The translations under genes and the position numbers were made by a program. A stretch of 64,000 bases of DNA from NCBI RefSeq assembly GCF_002245895.1, contig NZ_NPJZ01000001.1:3260501-3324500 (forward strand), in the 5' to 3' direction. Below are positions 51,297-60,412 of this stretch, one piece after another. Each line of letters opens with the position of its first letter. The first letter of the stretch is position 1. The DNA comes from Rhodococcus sp. OK302 (GTDB lineage: Bacteria; Actinomycetota; Actinomycetes; Mycobacteriales; Mycobacteriaceae). The notes under the pieces are model-generated. The model did not search any database. It had not been told where the DNA came from and saw only the letters and a program-made list of their open reading frames with translations.

Positions 51297-53042
51297 GTGA
51301 TTACCCGTCTGTCCCACCTGTTCCTGCGTACCCTGCGTGACGACCCCTCGGACGCCGAAGTTGCCAGCCACAAACTGCTGGTCCGTGCCGGCTACGTGCG
51401 TCGTATCGCCCCCGGCGTCTACTCGTGGTTGCCTCTGGGTCTGCGGGTGCTGCGCGAGGTAGAACGCGTTGTCCGTGAAGAGATGAATGCCATTGGGGGA
51501 CAGGAAATCCTGTTGCCCGCTCTGCTGCCGCGCGAGCCTTACGAGGCCTCCAACCGGTGGACCGAGTACGGCCCCAACCTGTTCCGTCTCAAGGACCGTA
51601 GGGGCAACGACTACATGCTCGGCCCGACTCACGAGGAGCTTTTTGCTCTGACGGTCAAGGGTGAGTACAACTCGTACAAGGACTTCCCGGTCACCCTGTA
51701 CCAGGTGCAGACCAAGTACCGCGACGAAGAGCGTCCGCGCGCCGGCATTCTGCGTGGACGTGAATTCCTGATGAAGGACTCCTACTCTTTCGACCTCACC
51801 GACGAGGGACTGACCGCGTCGTACCAGGCACACCGTGACGCGTACGAGAAGATCTTCACGCGCTTGAGCGTCAAGTACGTCATCGTCTCCGCGACGTCCG
51901 GCGCGATGGGCGGCAGTGCGTCGGAGGAGTTCCTCGCCGAGAGCGAGATCGGCGAAGACACCTACGTGCGCTGCCTCGAGTCCGGTTACGCCGCAAACGT
52001 GGAGGCCGTGAAGACGGTTGTTCCCGACGCGCTTCCGATCGACGGTCTGCCCGAGGCCAAGGTCTACGACACCGCGAACACGCCCACCATCGACACCCTC
52101 GTCGACTGGGCCAACGGCGCAGATCTCGGCCGTACCGTCACCGCTGCGGACACACTCAAGAACATCATGGTCAAGACCCGTCTGCCCGGCGGCGAGTGGG
52201 AACTGCTCGGTATCGGCATCCCCGGCGACCGCGAGGTCGACGAGAAGCGCCTCGAGGCTTCGCTCGAGCCCGCTGAGTTCGTCATGATCACCGAAACCGA
52301 CTTCAAGAACAACCCATTCCTGGCCAAGGGATACATCGGGCCGAAGGCCCTGCAGGCCAACGGCATTCGCTATCTCGTGGACCCGCGGGTTGTCGAGGGT
52401 ACGAGCTGGATCACCGGTGCCGACGAAGACGGCAAGCATGTTGTCGACTTGGTCGTCGGCCGTGACTTCACGCCCGACGGAACCATCGAAGCCGCTGAGG
52501 TCCGTGACGGAGATGCCTCTCCCGACGGCGCCGGCGCGCTGGTCTCCGCCCGCGGAATCGAGATCGGTCACGTCTTCCAGCTCGGCCGCAAGTACACCGA
52601 CGTGTTCACCGTCGACGTCCTCGCCGAGAACGGCAAGCCGGTTCGCCCGACGATGGGTTCCTACGGCGTTGGTATCTCGCGCCTCGTGGCCGTCATCGCC
52701 GAGCAGCATCACGACGAGAAGGGCCTGCGCTGGCCGGCCGAGGTATCGCCGGCCGACGTGCACCTGGTGATCGCGAACAAGGACGAAACCGCTCGCGAAG
52801 GTGCCGAAGGCTTGGCGGCGCAGCTTGATCGCGCGGGCCTCGAGGTCATCCTCGACGACCGTAAGGCTTCGCCCGGAGTGAAGTTCAAGGACTCGGAACT
52901 GCTGGGTATTCCCACCGTCGTTGTTGTCGGCCGCGGTTGGGCCGACGGCAAGGTCGAGATCCGCGACCGTTTCACCGGCGAGAGCCGCGAGATCGATGCA
53001 GCGTCGGCGCTCGATGAAATCATCAGCGCCGTGCGTGGCTGA
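51297..53042 (+). CDS. proS: Prolyl-tRNA synthetase
   Basis: A 581-residue class II synthetase of the bacterial type. Motif 1 is near 40-70, motif 2 (with [10 protein letters not shown]) near 140-155, and motif 3 with [10 protein letters not shown] near 450. The editing domain is present between motifs 2 and 3 (the stretch from about 220 to 400). The C-terminal anticodon-binding domain ends the protein. It charges tRNA-Pro with proline. GTG at 51297 gives the usual start; the upstream extension is unlikely. It corresponds to Rv2845c. Confidence 0.95.
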   Translation: MITRLSHLFLRTLRDDPSDAEVASHKLLVRAGYVRRIAPGVYSWLPLGLRVLREVERVVREEMNAIGGQEILLPALLPREPYEASNRWTEYGPNLFRLKDRRGNDYMLGPTHEELFALTVKGEYNSYKDFPVTLYQVQTKYRDEERPRAGILRGREFLMKDSYSFDLTDEGLTASYQAHRDAYEKIFTRLSVKYVIVSATSGAMGGSASEEFLAESEIGEDTYVRCLESGYAANVEAVKTVVPDALPIDGLPEAKVYDTANTPTIDTLVDWANGADLGRTVTAADTLKNIMVKTRLPGGEWELLGIGIPGDREVDEKRLEASLEPAEFVMITETDFKNNPFLAKGYIGPKALQANGIRYLVDPRVVEGTSWITGADEDGKHVVDLVVGRDFTPDGTIEAAEVRDGDASPDGAGALVSARGIEIGHVFQLGRKYTDVFTVDVLAENGKPVRPTMGSYGVGISRLVAVIAEQHHDEKGLRWPAEVSPADVHLVIANKDETAREGAEGLAAQLDRAGLEVILDDRKASPGVKFKDSELLGIPTVVVVGRGWADGKVEIRDRFTGESREIDAASALDEIISAVRG

Positions 53043-53103
53043 TTCGACAAACTGACCCCGCTCGAGCCCGGTTCCAGATTTCCCCTCGCTCCGCTCGACC
53101 GTG

Positions 53104-53148
53104 GCAGCCGCAGATACCTTTCGAGGTATCTGCGGCTGCTCTGTTTTT
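53104..53148 (+). terminator. Rho-independent terminator with TTCG loop
   Basis: A perfect 16-bp stem (53104-53119 with 53124-53139) with a TTCG tetraloop is followed by TTTTT at 53144-53148. It ends the proS transcript and lies just before the O-methyltransferase start. Confidence 0.92.
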
Positions 53149-53166
53149 CTGCCACAATCTGTATCC

Positions 53167-53838
53167 ATGGACCGCGAACCGGATTGGGCAGAAGTCGACG
53201 GCTATCTCGTGTCCACGTTGGTAGGTGAAGACCCCGCTTTGGATGCGGCACTCGCCGCCAATGCCGAAGGCGGTCTGCCGCCTATCGACGTGGCCCCGAA
53301 TCAGGGCAAGCTCCTGCATTTGTTGGCTCGAATGTGCTTGGCGCGCAACGTCCTCGAGATCGGCACGCTGGGTGGATACAGCACCATCTGGCTGGCACGC
53401 GCGGTCGGACCGTCGGGACGCGTCATCACCCTCGAGTTCGAACCGGCCCATGCCGATGTCGCGCGCGCGAACATCGAACGAGCAGGTTTGGCCGATCGCG
53501 TCGACATTCGAGTCGGAGCGGCGCTCGATACCCTTCCGAGCATCGTCAAAGAGGAACTCTGTCCCTTCGACCTGGTGTTCATCGACGCGGACAAGGAAAA
53601 CAACTGTGAGTACGTGCGATGGGCCCTTGCGCTCTCGCACCCAGGCACCGTCATCGTCGTCGACAACGTCGTGCGTGGGGGACACGTCTCCAATCCCGAC
53701 ATCGACGACGAGCGAGTTCAAGCCAGCCGCGCTGTGCTCGAGATGATCGCTGCTGAGCCGAAACTCGACGGCACCGCCATTCAGACCGTCGGCTCCAAGG
53801 GCTGGGACGGGTTTGCCATTGCGCTCGTGAACGAGTGA
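53167..53838 (+). CDS. SAM-dependent O-methyltransferase
   Basis: A 223-residue class I methyltransferase of the catechol/caffeoyl-CoA O-methyltransferase group. The SAM motif VLEIGTLGGYSTIWLA is near 61-76, with the family's FIDADKENN metal/acid block near 138. It methylates a hydroxyl group, probably with a divalent metal; the substrate is unknown. The ATG at 53167 is close behind the proS terminator, so the promoter must lie around or inside the hairpin. Confidence 0.9.
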   Translation: MDREPDWAEVDGYLVSTLVGEDPALDAALAANAEGGLPPIDVAPNQGKLLHLLARMCLARNVLEIGTLGGYSTIWLARAVGPSGRVITLEFEPAHADVARANIERAGLADRVDIRVGAALDTLPSIVKEELCPFDLVFIDADKENNCEYVRWALALSHPGTVIVVDNVVRGGHVSNPDIDDERVQASRAVLEMIAAEPKLDGTAIQTVGSKGWDGFAIALVNE

Positions 53839-53880
53839 ACGTTATTGCACTAGTGAACGTGTGAGCGCACACTCGAAACG

Positions 53881-54546
53881 GTGAGACTGCGGCAGACGGC
53901 AAAGTCGGTGTGGGCATGGGTTCGCAGTGCGCCCGGAACGTATATCTGGTTGCTGGCTTTGCTGTTCACGACGCTGTTCCTACGACGTCTTCCCGAAAAT
54001 GTCCAAGAACATTTCCTCGGTCGGCGGTCGACCAATCTGCACCACCTCGCCGAGGATCCGATCCGAGTCTTGTTCTCGAGCGCATTCTGGCTCGAAGGTG
54101 GCGGCTGGCTGGGTTACCTCGTGTTGTTCACCATTTTTCATGCAACGGCGGAGCGGTGGCTCGGTACCTGGCGCTGGTTGGTTGTTGTCGTGGTGGCCCA
54201 TGTCGGAGCCACGTACCTCAGTGAAGGTGTTCTCTACGAAGGCATTCGGCACGGCTACGTGGACCCGTCGGCAGTCAATACACTCGATGTCGGAGTCAGC
54301 TACGGGCTGGCGGGAATCATCGGTGTACTCGTCTATCTGATCGCAAAGCCTTGGCGCTACGTCTATCTGGCCGGGGCGTTGATTTTCTATGCTGTGCCAT
54401 TGATTTTTGCTACCAATTTCACGGCGGTAGGGCATATGTCCGCCTTGCTTCTCGGGTTGGCGTGCTACCCGATCACTCGCGCGCGGCCGGCGGTGTGGAA
54501 TCCGACGGACTTGTTGCCGTCGCGAAGTGGTGCTGGCGTCACGTGA
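53881..54546 (+). CDS. Rhomboid-like membrane protein
   Basis: A 221-residue protein with about six membrane helices (for example 22-36, 76-92, 98-114, 136-155, 160-178 and 183-196). The rhomboid dyad is intact: Ser140 in G-V-S-Y-G and His185 in VGHMSALL. It could therefore be an intramembrane serine protease, although many such actinobacterial proteins are listed as rhomboid-like without proven activity. It starts with GTG at 53881, 42 bases after the methyltransferase. Confidence 0.8.
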   Translation: MRLRQTAKSVWAWVRSAPGTYIWLLALLFTTLFLRRLPENVQEHFLGRRSTNLHHLAEDPIRVLFSSAFWLEGGGWLGYLVLFTIFHATAERWLGTWRWLVVVVVAHVGATYLSEGVLYEGIRHGYVDPSAVNTLDVGVSYGLAGIIGVLVYLIAKPWRYVYLAGALIFYAVPLIFATNFTAVGHMSALLLGLACYPITRARPAVWNPTDLLPSRSGAGVT

Positions 54547-54602
54547 ACTCGGCACGCTAAGTTACCGGCTGGTAGGTTGGCGGAATCGACGAAAGGTATG
54601 AC

Positions 54603-56345
54603 GTGTCTGACACTGACGGATTGCTGTTCAACCCCCACACCGCAGACTTCGCGCAGTTCGATCCGGAAACCCGGCGACTGCTGAAAGCCACCATCGAGTG
54701 GTTCGAGAATCGCGGCAAGAAGCAACTGCTCCAAGACGATCTCGACGCCGTCTGGGTTTCCGACTTCCTCGACTTCGTCAAGAAGGAGAAGCTGTTCGCG
54801 ATGTTCCAGACACCGTCAGCTTTCGCCGACGGCGACGAGAACAGGCGCTGGGACGGTGCCCGCAACGCTGCGCTCAGTGAGATCTTCGGGTTCTACGGAC
54901 TTGCGTACTGGTACGCCTGGCAGGTCACCATCCTCGGTCTCGGCCCGATCTGGATGAGCGACAATGTGGCCGCCAAGAAGCGTGCCGCGCAGGAACTTGC
55001 CGACGGCGGGGTCATGGCATTCGGACTCTCCGAACGCGAACACGGCGCAGACGTGTACTCGACGGACATGCTGCTCACTCCCTCCCCGGATGATGCAGCG
55101 GGTGATTCGGCCTTCCGCGCGAGCGGCGAGAAGTACTACATCGGAAACGGCAACATCGCCGGCATGGTGTCGGTCTTCGGGCGTCGTACCGACGTCGACG
55201 GACCTGAAGGGTACGTATTCTTCGTCGCAGACAGCGCGCACCCGAACTACCACTTGGTGGACAACATCCTGCGCGGTCAGATGTACGTCAGCACATTCCG
55301 TCTCGAGGACTACCCGGTTCGGGAGGAGGACATCCTTCACACCGGCGTCGCAGCATTCGAAGCCGCGCTCAACACCGTGAACGTCGGAAAGTTCAACCTC
55401 TGCACCGGTTCGATCGGCATCACCGAACACGCCTTCTTCGAAGCGATCACTCACGCGCAGAACCGAATTCTGTACGGCAATCCCGTCACCGATTTCGCTC
55501 ACGTTCGTGCGGCATTCGTCGACGCCTACTCTCGGCTGATCGCGATGAAGCAGTTCAGCGGCCGGGCCGTCGACTACTTCCGGAGCGCAAGTCTCGACGA
55601 CCGTCGCTACCTGCTGTTCAATCCCATGACCAAGGCAAAGGTCACGTCCGAGGGTGAGCGCGTGGTCGGCCTTCTGCACGACGTGATTGCGGCGAAGGGA
55701 TACGAGAAGTCGACGTACTTCCGCGAGGCCGCTGCGGTGATCGGCACCCTGCCCAAGCTCGAGGGAACGGTCCACGTCAATGTCGGCCTGATCCTCAAAT
55801 TCCTGCCGAACTACCTGTTCAATCCGGCAGAGTTCCCCGAGGTCGGTACCCGGCTGGACGCTGCCGACGACGAATTCTTCTGGAATCAGGGACCGACTCG
55901 CGGCGCCGCGAAGATCAGGTTTCACGAGTGGAAGCCGGTCTACGAGAAGCACTCCGAGATTCCGAACGTCGCACGTTTTTACGAGCAGGCAATCGCATTG
56001 ACCGAGTTGCTCACCGCGGCAGCGCCGGACGAGCAGCAGCGACAAGACCTCGATTTCATGCTCAATATCGGACATCTCTTCTCATTGGTCGTCTATGGTC
56101 ATTTGATCCTCGAGCAAGCAGAAATTACGGGATTGGATACCGACATCATCGATCAAATATTTGACTTCCAGATTCGCGACTTCTCCGGATACGCGATTGC
56201 ATTGCACGGAAAGCCGTCGTCGACGCCCGAGCAGCAGGCGTGGGCGTTGGCCTCGGTGCGCAAGCCACACGTCGACGGTGAGCGTTTCGATCGCGTCTGG
56301 CAGCACGTCAAGGCCTACGACGGCGCCTACGAGATGCGCCCATGA
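54603..56345 (+). CDS. Acyl-CoA dehydrogenase family protein (580 residues, divergent)
   Basis: A 580-residue protein with a recognisable acyl-CoA dehydrogenase core. It has the FAD/substrate-binding region around AFGLSEREHGADV near 138-150 and a long helical C-terminal part. It is much longer than the usual 380-400 residues, closer to the acyl-CoA oxidase layout, and the usual catalytic glutamate motif is not obvious. The GTG start has AAAGG upstream. The stop overlaps the next start by four bases. Its physiological substrate is unknown; oxidation of a bulky acyl-CoA is likely. Confidence 0.82.
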   Translation: MSDTDGLLFNPHTADFAQFDPETRRLLKATIEWFENRGKKQLLQDDLDAVWVSDFLDFVKKEKLFAMFQTPSAFADGDENRRWDGARNAALSEIFGFYGLAYWYAWQVTILGLGPIWMSDNVAAKKRAAQELADGGVMAFGLSEREHGADVYSTDMLLTPSPDDAAGDSAFRASGEKYYIGNGNIAGMVSVFGRRTDVDGPEGYVFFVADSAHPNYHLVDNILRGQMYVSTFRLEDYPVREEDILHTGVAAFEAALNTVNVGKFNLCTGSIGITEHAFFEAITHAQNRILYGNPVTDFAHVRAAFVDAYSRLIAMKQFSGRAVDYFRSASLDDRRYLLFNPMTKAKVTSEGERVVGLLHDVIAAKGYEKSTYFREAAAVIGTLPKLEGTVHVNVGLILKFLPNYLFNPAEFPEVGTRLDAADDEFFWNQGPTRGAAKIRFHEWKPVYEKHSEIPNVARFYEQAIALTELLTAAAPDEQQRQDLDFMLNIGHLFSLVVYGHLILEQAEITGLDTDIIDQIFDFQIRDFSGYAIALHGKPSSTPEQQAWALASVRKPHVDGERFDRVWQHVKAYDGAYEMRP

Positions 56346-57121
56346 CCGCCCCGGTGACCCGCGACCAGTTGATGGCGGTGGTGGAGGGATCTCCCAAAGC
56401 CGTAGGCGCGCACGATCGGTCGACGTGGGTGGCACTCTTCGCCGGTGACGGCCAGATCAACGATCCGGTGGGCTCACGCCCGCACAACGGAACGTCGGCG
56501 ATCGAGAGTTTCTACGACACCTTTATCGCACCGAACACCATCACGTTCTACGTCGAACGCGACATCGTGTCCGGACAAACGGTGTGGCGTGACCTGAGCC
56601 TCGCCACCGAGATGTCGACCGGGGTGGTGCTGAATGTTCCGATGCATCTGCGCTACGACGTGGTGGGTGAACCCGGTGAGCTCCGCATCGGAAGCCTCTA
56701 TGCCCATTGGGAATTGGCGACGATGTTGCGGCAGCTCGCCGCTGCAGGTTTTGACGGTCTCAAGGCCGGGGCCAAGCTGACCCCGCAACTGCTGTCCAAT
56801 CAGGGGATCGGGGGAGCACTCGGCTTCTCCCGGGGCATCCTCGGCGTTGGAGCAAAAGGCAAGCAGGCCGCGACGAGATTCCTCGACGCTGCTGCTGTCG
56901 GGCGGACGCCACCCATCCCCGTTGAACTTCCGGCCGGGACGCACCTGTCCCCGGCTGACGTCAACGATCTCCTGACGGGCATGACTCGGAGCAAGGTCCT
57001 CGCTGCGGGCCGCACCGTCACGGTGAGCGTCGTCGTGTGCGGGGAACCGGGCATTGCGCTGTTCGGATTCGAGCCCAAGGGGCATCGGATCAATCGGGTG
57101 CAGTTCTTTACCGAAAGCTGA
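56342..57121 (+). CDS. NTF2-like (ketosteroid isomerase-type) protein
   Basis: A 259-residue protein whose first 130 residues look like a SnoaL/NTF2 cone fold (WVALFAGDGQINDPVG near 30-45, then YAHWELATML near 120). The remaining half has no clear family. It is translationally coupled to the acyl-CoA dehydrogenase-like gene, so the two likely act in one pathway. No catalytic residues are certain. A hairpin terminator follows. Confidence 0.7.
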   Translation: MTAPVTRDQLMAVVEGSPKAVGAHDRSTWVALFAGDGQINDPVGSRPHNGTSAIESFYDTFIAPNTITFYVERDIVSGQTVWRDLSLATEMSTGVVLNVPMHLRYDVVGEPGELRIGSLYAHWELATMLRQLAAAGFDGLKAGAKLTPQLLSNQGIGGALGFSRGILGVGAKGKQAATRFLDAAAVGRTPPIPVELPAGTHLSPADVNDLLTGMTRSKVLAAGRTVTVSVVVCGEPGIALFGFEPKGHRINRVQFFTES

Positions 57122-57129
57122 CGTGCTCG

Positions 57130-57159
57130 GGTTCGGCGCACCGGTTGGTGCGCCGAACC
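57130..57159. terminator. Hairpin between convergent genes
   Basis: A perfect 13-bp stem (57130-57142 with 57147-57159) with a GGTT loop separates the NTF2-like gene from the convergent MocR gene. A T-run is not visible on either side. Confidence 0.7.
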
Positions 57160-57162
57160 TGG

Positions 57163-58560
57163 TCACGCTTTCAACACCTGCGCGAGGATGCGCGCAGCTT
57201 CCTCGAAGCGATCAGGATGCGAACCGCCGAAGTTCAATCGGATGTACGCGGCGGTTGGTTCGGCCGGAAACCATTCGGCGCCAGGGGAGATGGAGAGGCC
57301 GTGCGCAAGACAGCTTGCGGCGAAGGCTTCGGAATCCGAACCGTCCGGCATGCGGAGCCACAAGTTGAGGCCGCCGGCAGGCTTGTGCGTGAGCGTGAGT
57401 TCTGGTGCATGAGTGTCCAATTCGCTGATCAACCGGTCGCGGCGTTCACGGAGTAATTCGCGAACGGTGCGCCGATGTGAAATCCACGCCGGTTGCGTGA
57501 GGACGTCCGCTGCTGCCGCTTGCAGAATCGCGGAGACGTAAAGATCGTCGATAGTGCGATCGGTTTCGATTCGCCGCCGTGCCGGACCACGGGCGACAAC
57601 TGCCGCGACGCGCAATGCGGGCGAGGCGCTCTTGGTGAGTGAGCGGATGTAGATCACGTGACCGTCCGGGTCGTTGGATGCCAGGGGGGTGACGTCGGCG
57701 TCGATACCGAAATCATGTGCCCAATCGTCCTCGATCAAGAACACGCCGTGATCACGCACGACCTTCATGATCGATTCCTTCTCGGCATCCGACCAATAGG
57801 TGCCGGTCGGGTTGGCGAAATGAGGCTGCGCATAGAAGACACGTGCCCCGGATGTTTCGAATGCGGCGGCAAGATCGCCCGGATCCGGAGCCCCTGATGC
57901 ACGGGGAACGGGAACGACAATCAACCCTGCCTGTTTGGCTGCGGCAATGGCACCCCAATAGGTGGGTGATTCCATCACGATGGCATCTCCGGGGCCCGCA
58001 AGTGCTCGAAACGTCGAAGCCAATGCGCTTTGCGCGCCCGGGGTGATCAGTACGTCGGAGCCGCGAACAGTAGTAGCGCCCGCTCGGGTCAGCTCATGTG
58101 CAAACCACTCGCGGAGTTCGCCCAGTCCGGAGGCGTGCGCCCGACGTGCCGCGTGAGGGCTCCGCGCCGCCCGTGACAATGCGGCGCGAACCTGCCGAAG
58201 CGGAAGCAGTTCGTCCGAGGGATAGCCGCTGTGCAGCGGAATCGTGTCCGGTGTGACCGCCAGCATGCTCGATCCGATGGGATTGGCGTCGCTGCGGCTC
58301 GGTCCGAGACTGGTTGTCTGCCAAGAGAAATCCGAAACCTGGGGAACGCGTTTGCGGGCGACGAAGTTTCCGGATCCCGGACGCGTTTCCACCAATCCTT
58401 CGCCCACGAGTTCTCGGATTGCCCTCTGTACCGTCACAGGTCCGACGCCGTGCGTCGTTGCGAGAGTTCGCGTGGACGGTAGTTGCGCTCCGGCAGTCGA
58501 CGCTCTGATCAGCGTGCGCAGGCTGTCGACAACTCGCTGGGGACTGCTACTGTGGAACAT
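57163..58560 (-). CDS. MocR-type GntR regulator with aminotransferase domain
   Basis: A 465-residue protein. The N-terminal winged helix (about 5-75, with LPSTRTLATTHGVGPVTVQRAI) is followed by a class I PLP-dependent aminotransferase-like domain (about 105-465) that has the PLP lysine in S-L-T-K-S-A-S. MocR proteins regulate neighbouring genes, often divergent ones, using the PLP domain as sensor. The ATG at 58560 overlaps the divergent EamA start codon by two bases. On the minus strand a -10-like TACTCT lies six bases before the ATG, suggesting a leaderless transcript. Confidence 0.9.
   Translation of the reverse strand: MFHSSSPQRVVDSLRTLIRASTAGAQLPSTRTLATTHGVGPVTVQRAIRELVGEGLVETRPGSGNFVARKRVPQVSDFSWQTTSLGPSRSDANPIGSSMLAVTPDTIPLHSGYPSDELLPLRQVRAALSRAARSPHAARRAHASGLGELREWFAHELTRAGATTVRGSDVLITPGAQSALASTFRALAGPGDAIVMESPTYWGAIAAAKQAGLIVVPVPRASGAPDPGDLAAAFETSGARVFYAQPHFANPTGTYWSDAEKESIMKVVRDHGVFLIEDDWAHDFGIDADVTPLASNDPDGHVIYIRSLTKSASPALRVAAVVARGPARRRIETDRTIDDLYVSAILQAAAADVLTQPAWISHRRTVRELLRERRDRLISELDTHAPELTLTHKPAGGLNLWLRMPDGSDSEAFAASCLAHGLSISPGAEWFPAEPTAAYIRLNFGGSHPDRFEEAARILAQVLKA
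58526..58553 (+). promoter_or_regulatory. Promoter of the EamA gene inside the MocR coding region
   Basis: TCGACA (58526-58531), a 16-base spacer and TACTGT (58548-58553) make a good sigma70-type promoter. The -10 end lies five bases before the EamA ATG, so the transcript should be leaderless. Confidence 0.5.
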
Positions 58561-59620
58561 GAGTATAGAGAGTAGCGCTATCGCGCGCCGAAGCACACCG
58601 CTACCGGACGAACATTCGCGTGCCGGTCTGTGGTGGGGACTGCTGGGAGTTCTGGCATTTTCGTTCACTGTCCCGTTGACCCGGGTTGCCGTCGCCGATT
58701 TTGATCCGCTGTTTATCGGCGCCGGGCGTGCAGTGCTCGCGGGCGGATTGGCCGTCACCGTCCTGTTCGCCACCCGCACCACCATCCCCAGCCTTCGGCA
58801 GTGGGCGCATATCGCACTCGTGACCGCCGGAGTGGTTCTCGGGTTCCCCTTGCTGACGACCTTCGCTTTGCAGACTTCGCCGGCTAGCCATGCAGCCGTG
58901 GTGATCGGATTGCTGCCGGCCGCGACAGCAGTATTTGCCGTCGTCCGGGGGAAGGAGCGTCCGAGTAGGTCATTCTGGTCGGCCAGCGCGGCCGGTGCAT
59001 TGTCGGTTGCACTGTTCGTCGCATTCGCAAACGGTGGACTTGGTTCATTCCACCTTGCGGACCTGCTGCTCTTCGGGGCGGTGCTGTGTGCGGCACTCGG
59101 CTACTCGGAAGGCGCGTTGCTGGCGCGAGAAATCGGATCGTGGCAGACAATCGCCTGGGCGCTGATTCTGGGACTTCCCGTCACGATCACGCTCACCGTC
59201 GTATCGATAGTGAATTCGCCCGTGAACGCTGATACCAACTCGTGGCTCGCGTTTGCCTACCTGGGTGTAATCAGCATGTTTCTCGGGTTTTTCCCCTGGT
59301 ACCGCGGCCTCGCCATCGGACCGATTTCCACGGTCAGCCAGACGCAATTGGTTCAGCCGGTGCTGACTATCGCGTGGTCCGCAATGATCCTCGGTGAGGC
59401 ATTGTCGTCCACTGTTGTCGCGGGTGGCGTCGTGGTGATCGGCTGTGCCTGGCTCGCGCTCAAGGCGCGCGTAGCGGCGCCGCATGTTGCTGGTGCGCGC
59501 GTAGCGGCGCCGCATGTTGCTAGTGCGCGCGTAGCGGCGCCGCATGTTGACGGCGCCGCTACCGCGTCGGATCTAGGCGGGTCCGAAGAGCGGTCCACCG
59601 CCAAATGCGCTCCGATGTGA
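58559..59620 (+). CDS. EamA/DMT-family transporter
   Basis: A 353-residue protein of two EamA repeats with about ten membrane helices. It matches drug/metabolite transporters. The start overlaps the divergent MocR start codon. The last 50 residues carry a threefold ten-residue repeat (A-R-V-A-A-P-H-V-A-G type) coded by tandem 30-bp DNA units, and then a hydrophilic tail. The final 48 bases overlap the convergent SDR gene. The substrate is unknown; MocR-linked DMT transporters often move amino acids or related amines. Confidence 0.87.
   Translation: MSIESSAIARRSTPLPDEHSRAGLWWGLLGVLAFSFTVPLTRVAVADFDPLFIGAGRAVLAGGLAVTVLFATRTTIPSLRQWAHIALVTAGVVLGFPLLTTFALQTSPASHAAVVIGLLPAATAVFAVVRGKERPSRSFWSASAAGALSVALFVAFANGGLGSFHLADLLLFGAVLCAALGYSEGALLAREIGSWQTIAWALILGLPVTITLTVVSIVNSPVNADTNSWLAFAYLGVISMFLGFFPWYRGLAIGPISTVSQTQLVQPVLTIAWSAMILGEALSSTVVAGGVVVIGCAWLALKARVAAPHVAGARVAAPHVASARVAAPHVDGAATASDLGGSEERSTAKCAPM
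59465..59550 (+). repeat. Three tandem 30-bp repeats within the EamA gene
   Basis: Units start at 59465, 59495 and 59525 and share GCGCGCGTAGCGGCGCCGCA plus TGTTG. The third is truncated after 26 bases. They keep the reading frame and code the ARVAAPHV repeats of the C-terminal tail. The absence of spacer variety excludes CRISPR. Confidence 0.92.
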
Positions 59621-60412
59621 AGCCGGTTGCTTGCCGTTGGCGTCGGTGATTCCGTAGTCGAGTGCGGTCTCCGCCGTGATCAGGGTGTGGCCGTTGCGCG
59701 TGTTGACCTCGGGGTCGTTGGCGAGAGCGGTGATGACCTGCCCGACGAACTCCGGGGTTTCCGCCTCGGCGAGTGAGAAGCCCTCGAAGTCCGTCATTCC
59801 GCTGGCTTCCATCCGCTCGTTGCGGATCAAACCGAGCCAGAAGGACAGTGCGGTGACTCCGGTGCCCTTCAAATCGACTGCCATGTCCGCAGCCATTTTG
59901 TCGAGTCCGGCTTTCGACATGCCGTACAGAACCGAGTGCAGATATCCGCGGGTGCCGAAGGACGAGATATTGCCGATCACACCGCTACCGCGTGGAACCA
60001 TCAACTTCGCTGCTTCCACCGAGGCGACGTAGTGGGCTCGAAGGCCGATTCCGATCAGTGAATCCCAGTCCGCGACAGGTCGTTTCCAGAACGGGTCGCT
60101 GAACCCTGCATATCCGGCGGGATTGGCCCAGACGTTGTTGATCAGGAGGTCCAGTTGGCCGGACTGCTCGTCGGCGATACGCGCGAACAGGTCCACGATC
60201 TGCTGGTCGTCGCTGTGATCGACCTGTACAGCGATTCCGTGCCCGCCGCGCTCGGTGATTTCGGCGGCAGTCTTGTCCAAGGCGCCGCCGGTGCCGACCT
60301 CGCCGCGGGCAGTCACATAGACGGTCCATCCGTCGCTGCCCAAGGCGAGAGCAATTCCCTTGCCGACGCTCCGACTCGCGCCGGTGACCAGTGCGACCTT
60401 CTGCGCGTTCAT
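59573..60412 (-). CDS. SDR-family oxidoreductase
   Basis: A 279-residue short-chain dehydrogenase with the cofactor motif TGASRSVGKG near 12-21. The catalytic residues are in Y-G-M-S-K near 165, with the family's N-N-V-W-A after the fourth strand. The roughly 20-residue C-terminal extension overlaps the EamA gene on the opposite strand. The start overlaps the stop of the SnoaL-like gene by four bases. The substrate is unknown. Confidence 0.9.
   Translation of the reverse strand: MNAQKVALVTGASRSVGKGIALALGSDGWTVYVTARGEVGTGGALDKTAAEITERGGHGIAVQVDHSDDQQIVDLFARIADEQSGQLDLLINNVWANPAGYAGFSDPFWKRPVADWDSLIGIGLRAHYVASVEAAKLMVPRGSGVIGNISSFGTRGYLHSVLYGMSKAGLDKMAADMAVDLKGTGVTALSFWLGLIRNERMEASGMTDFEGFSLAEAETPEFVGQVITALANDPEVNTRNGHTLITAETALDYGITDANGKQPASHRSAFGGGPLFGPA

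Noticed and set aside
51282..53168. Minus-strand open frame of 628 codons opposite proS
   Set aside because: proS matches its family from end to end; the antisense frame has no start site and no recognisable motif.
59465..59550. CRISPR-like or mobile repeat
   Set aside because: Units keep the EamA reading frame and have no spacers or terminal inverted repeats.
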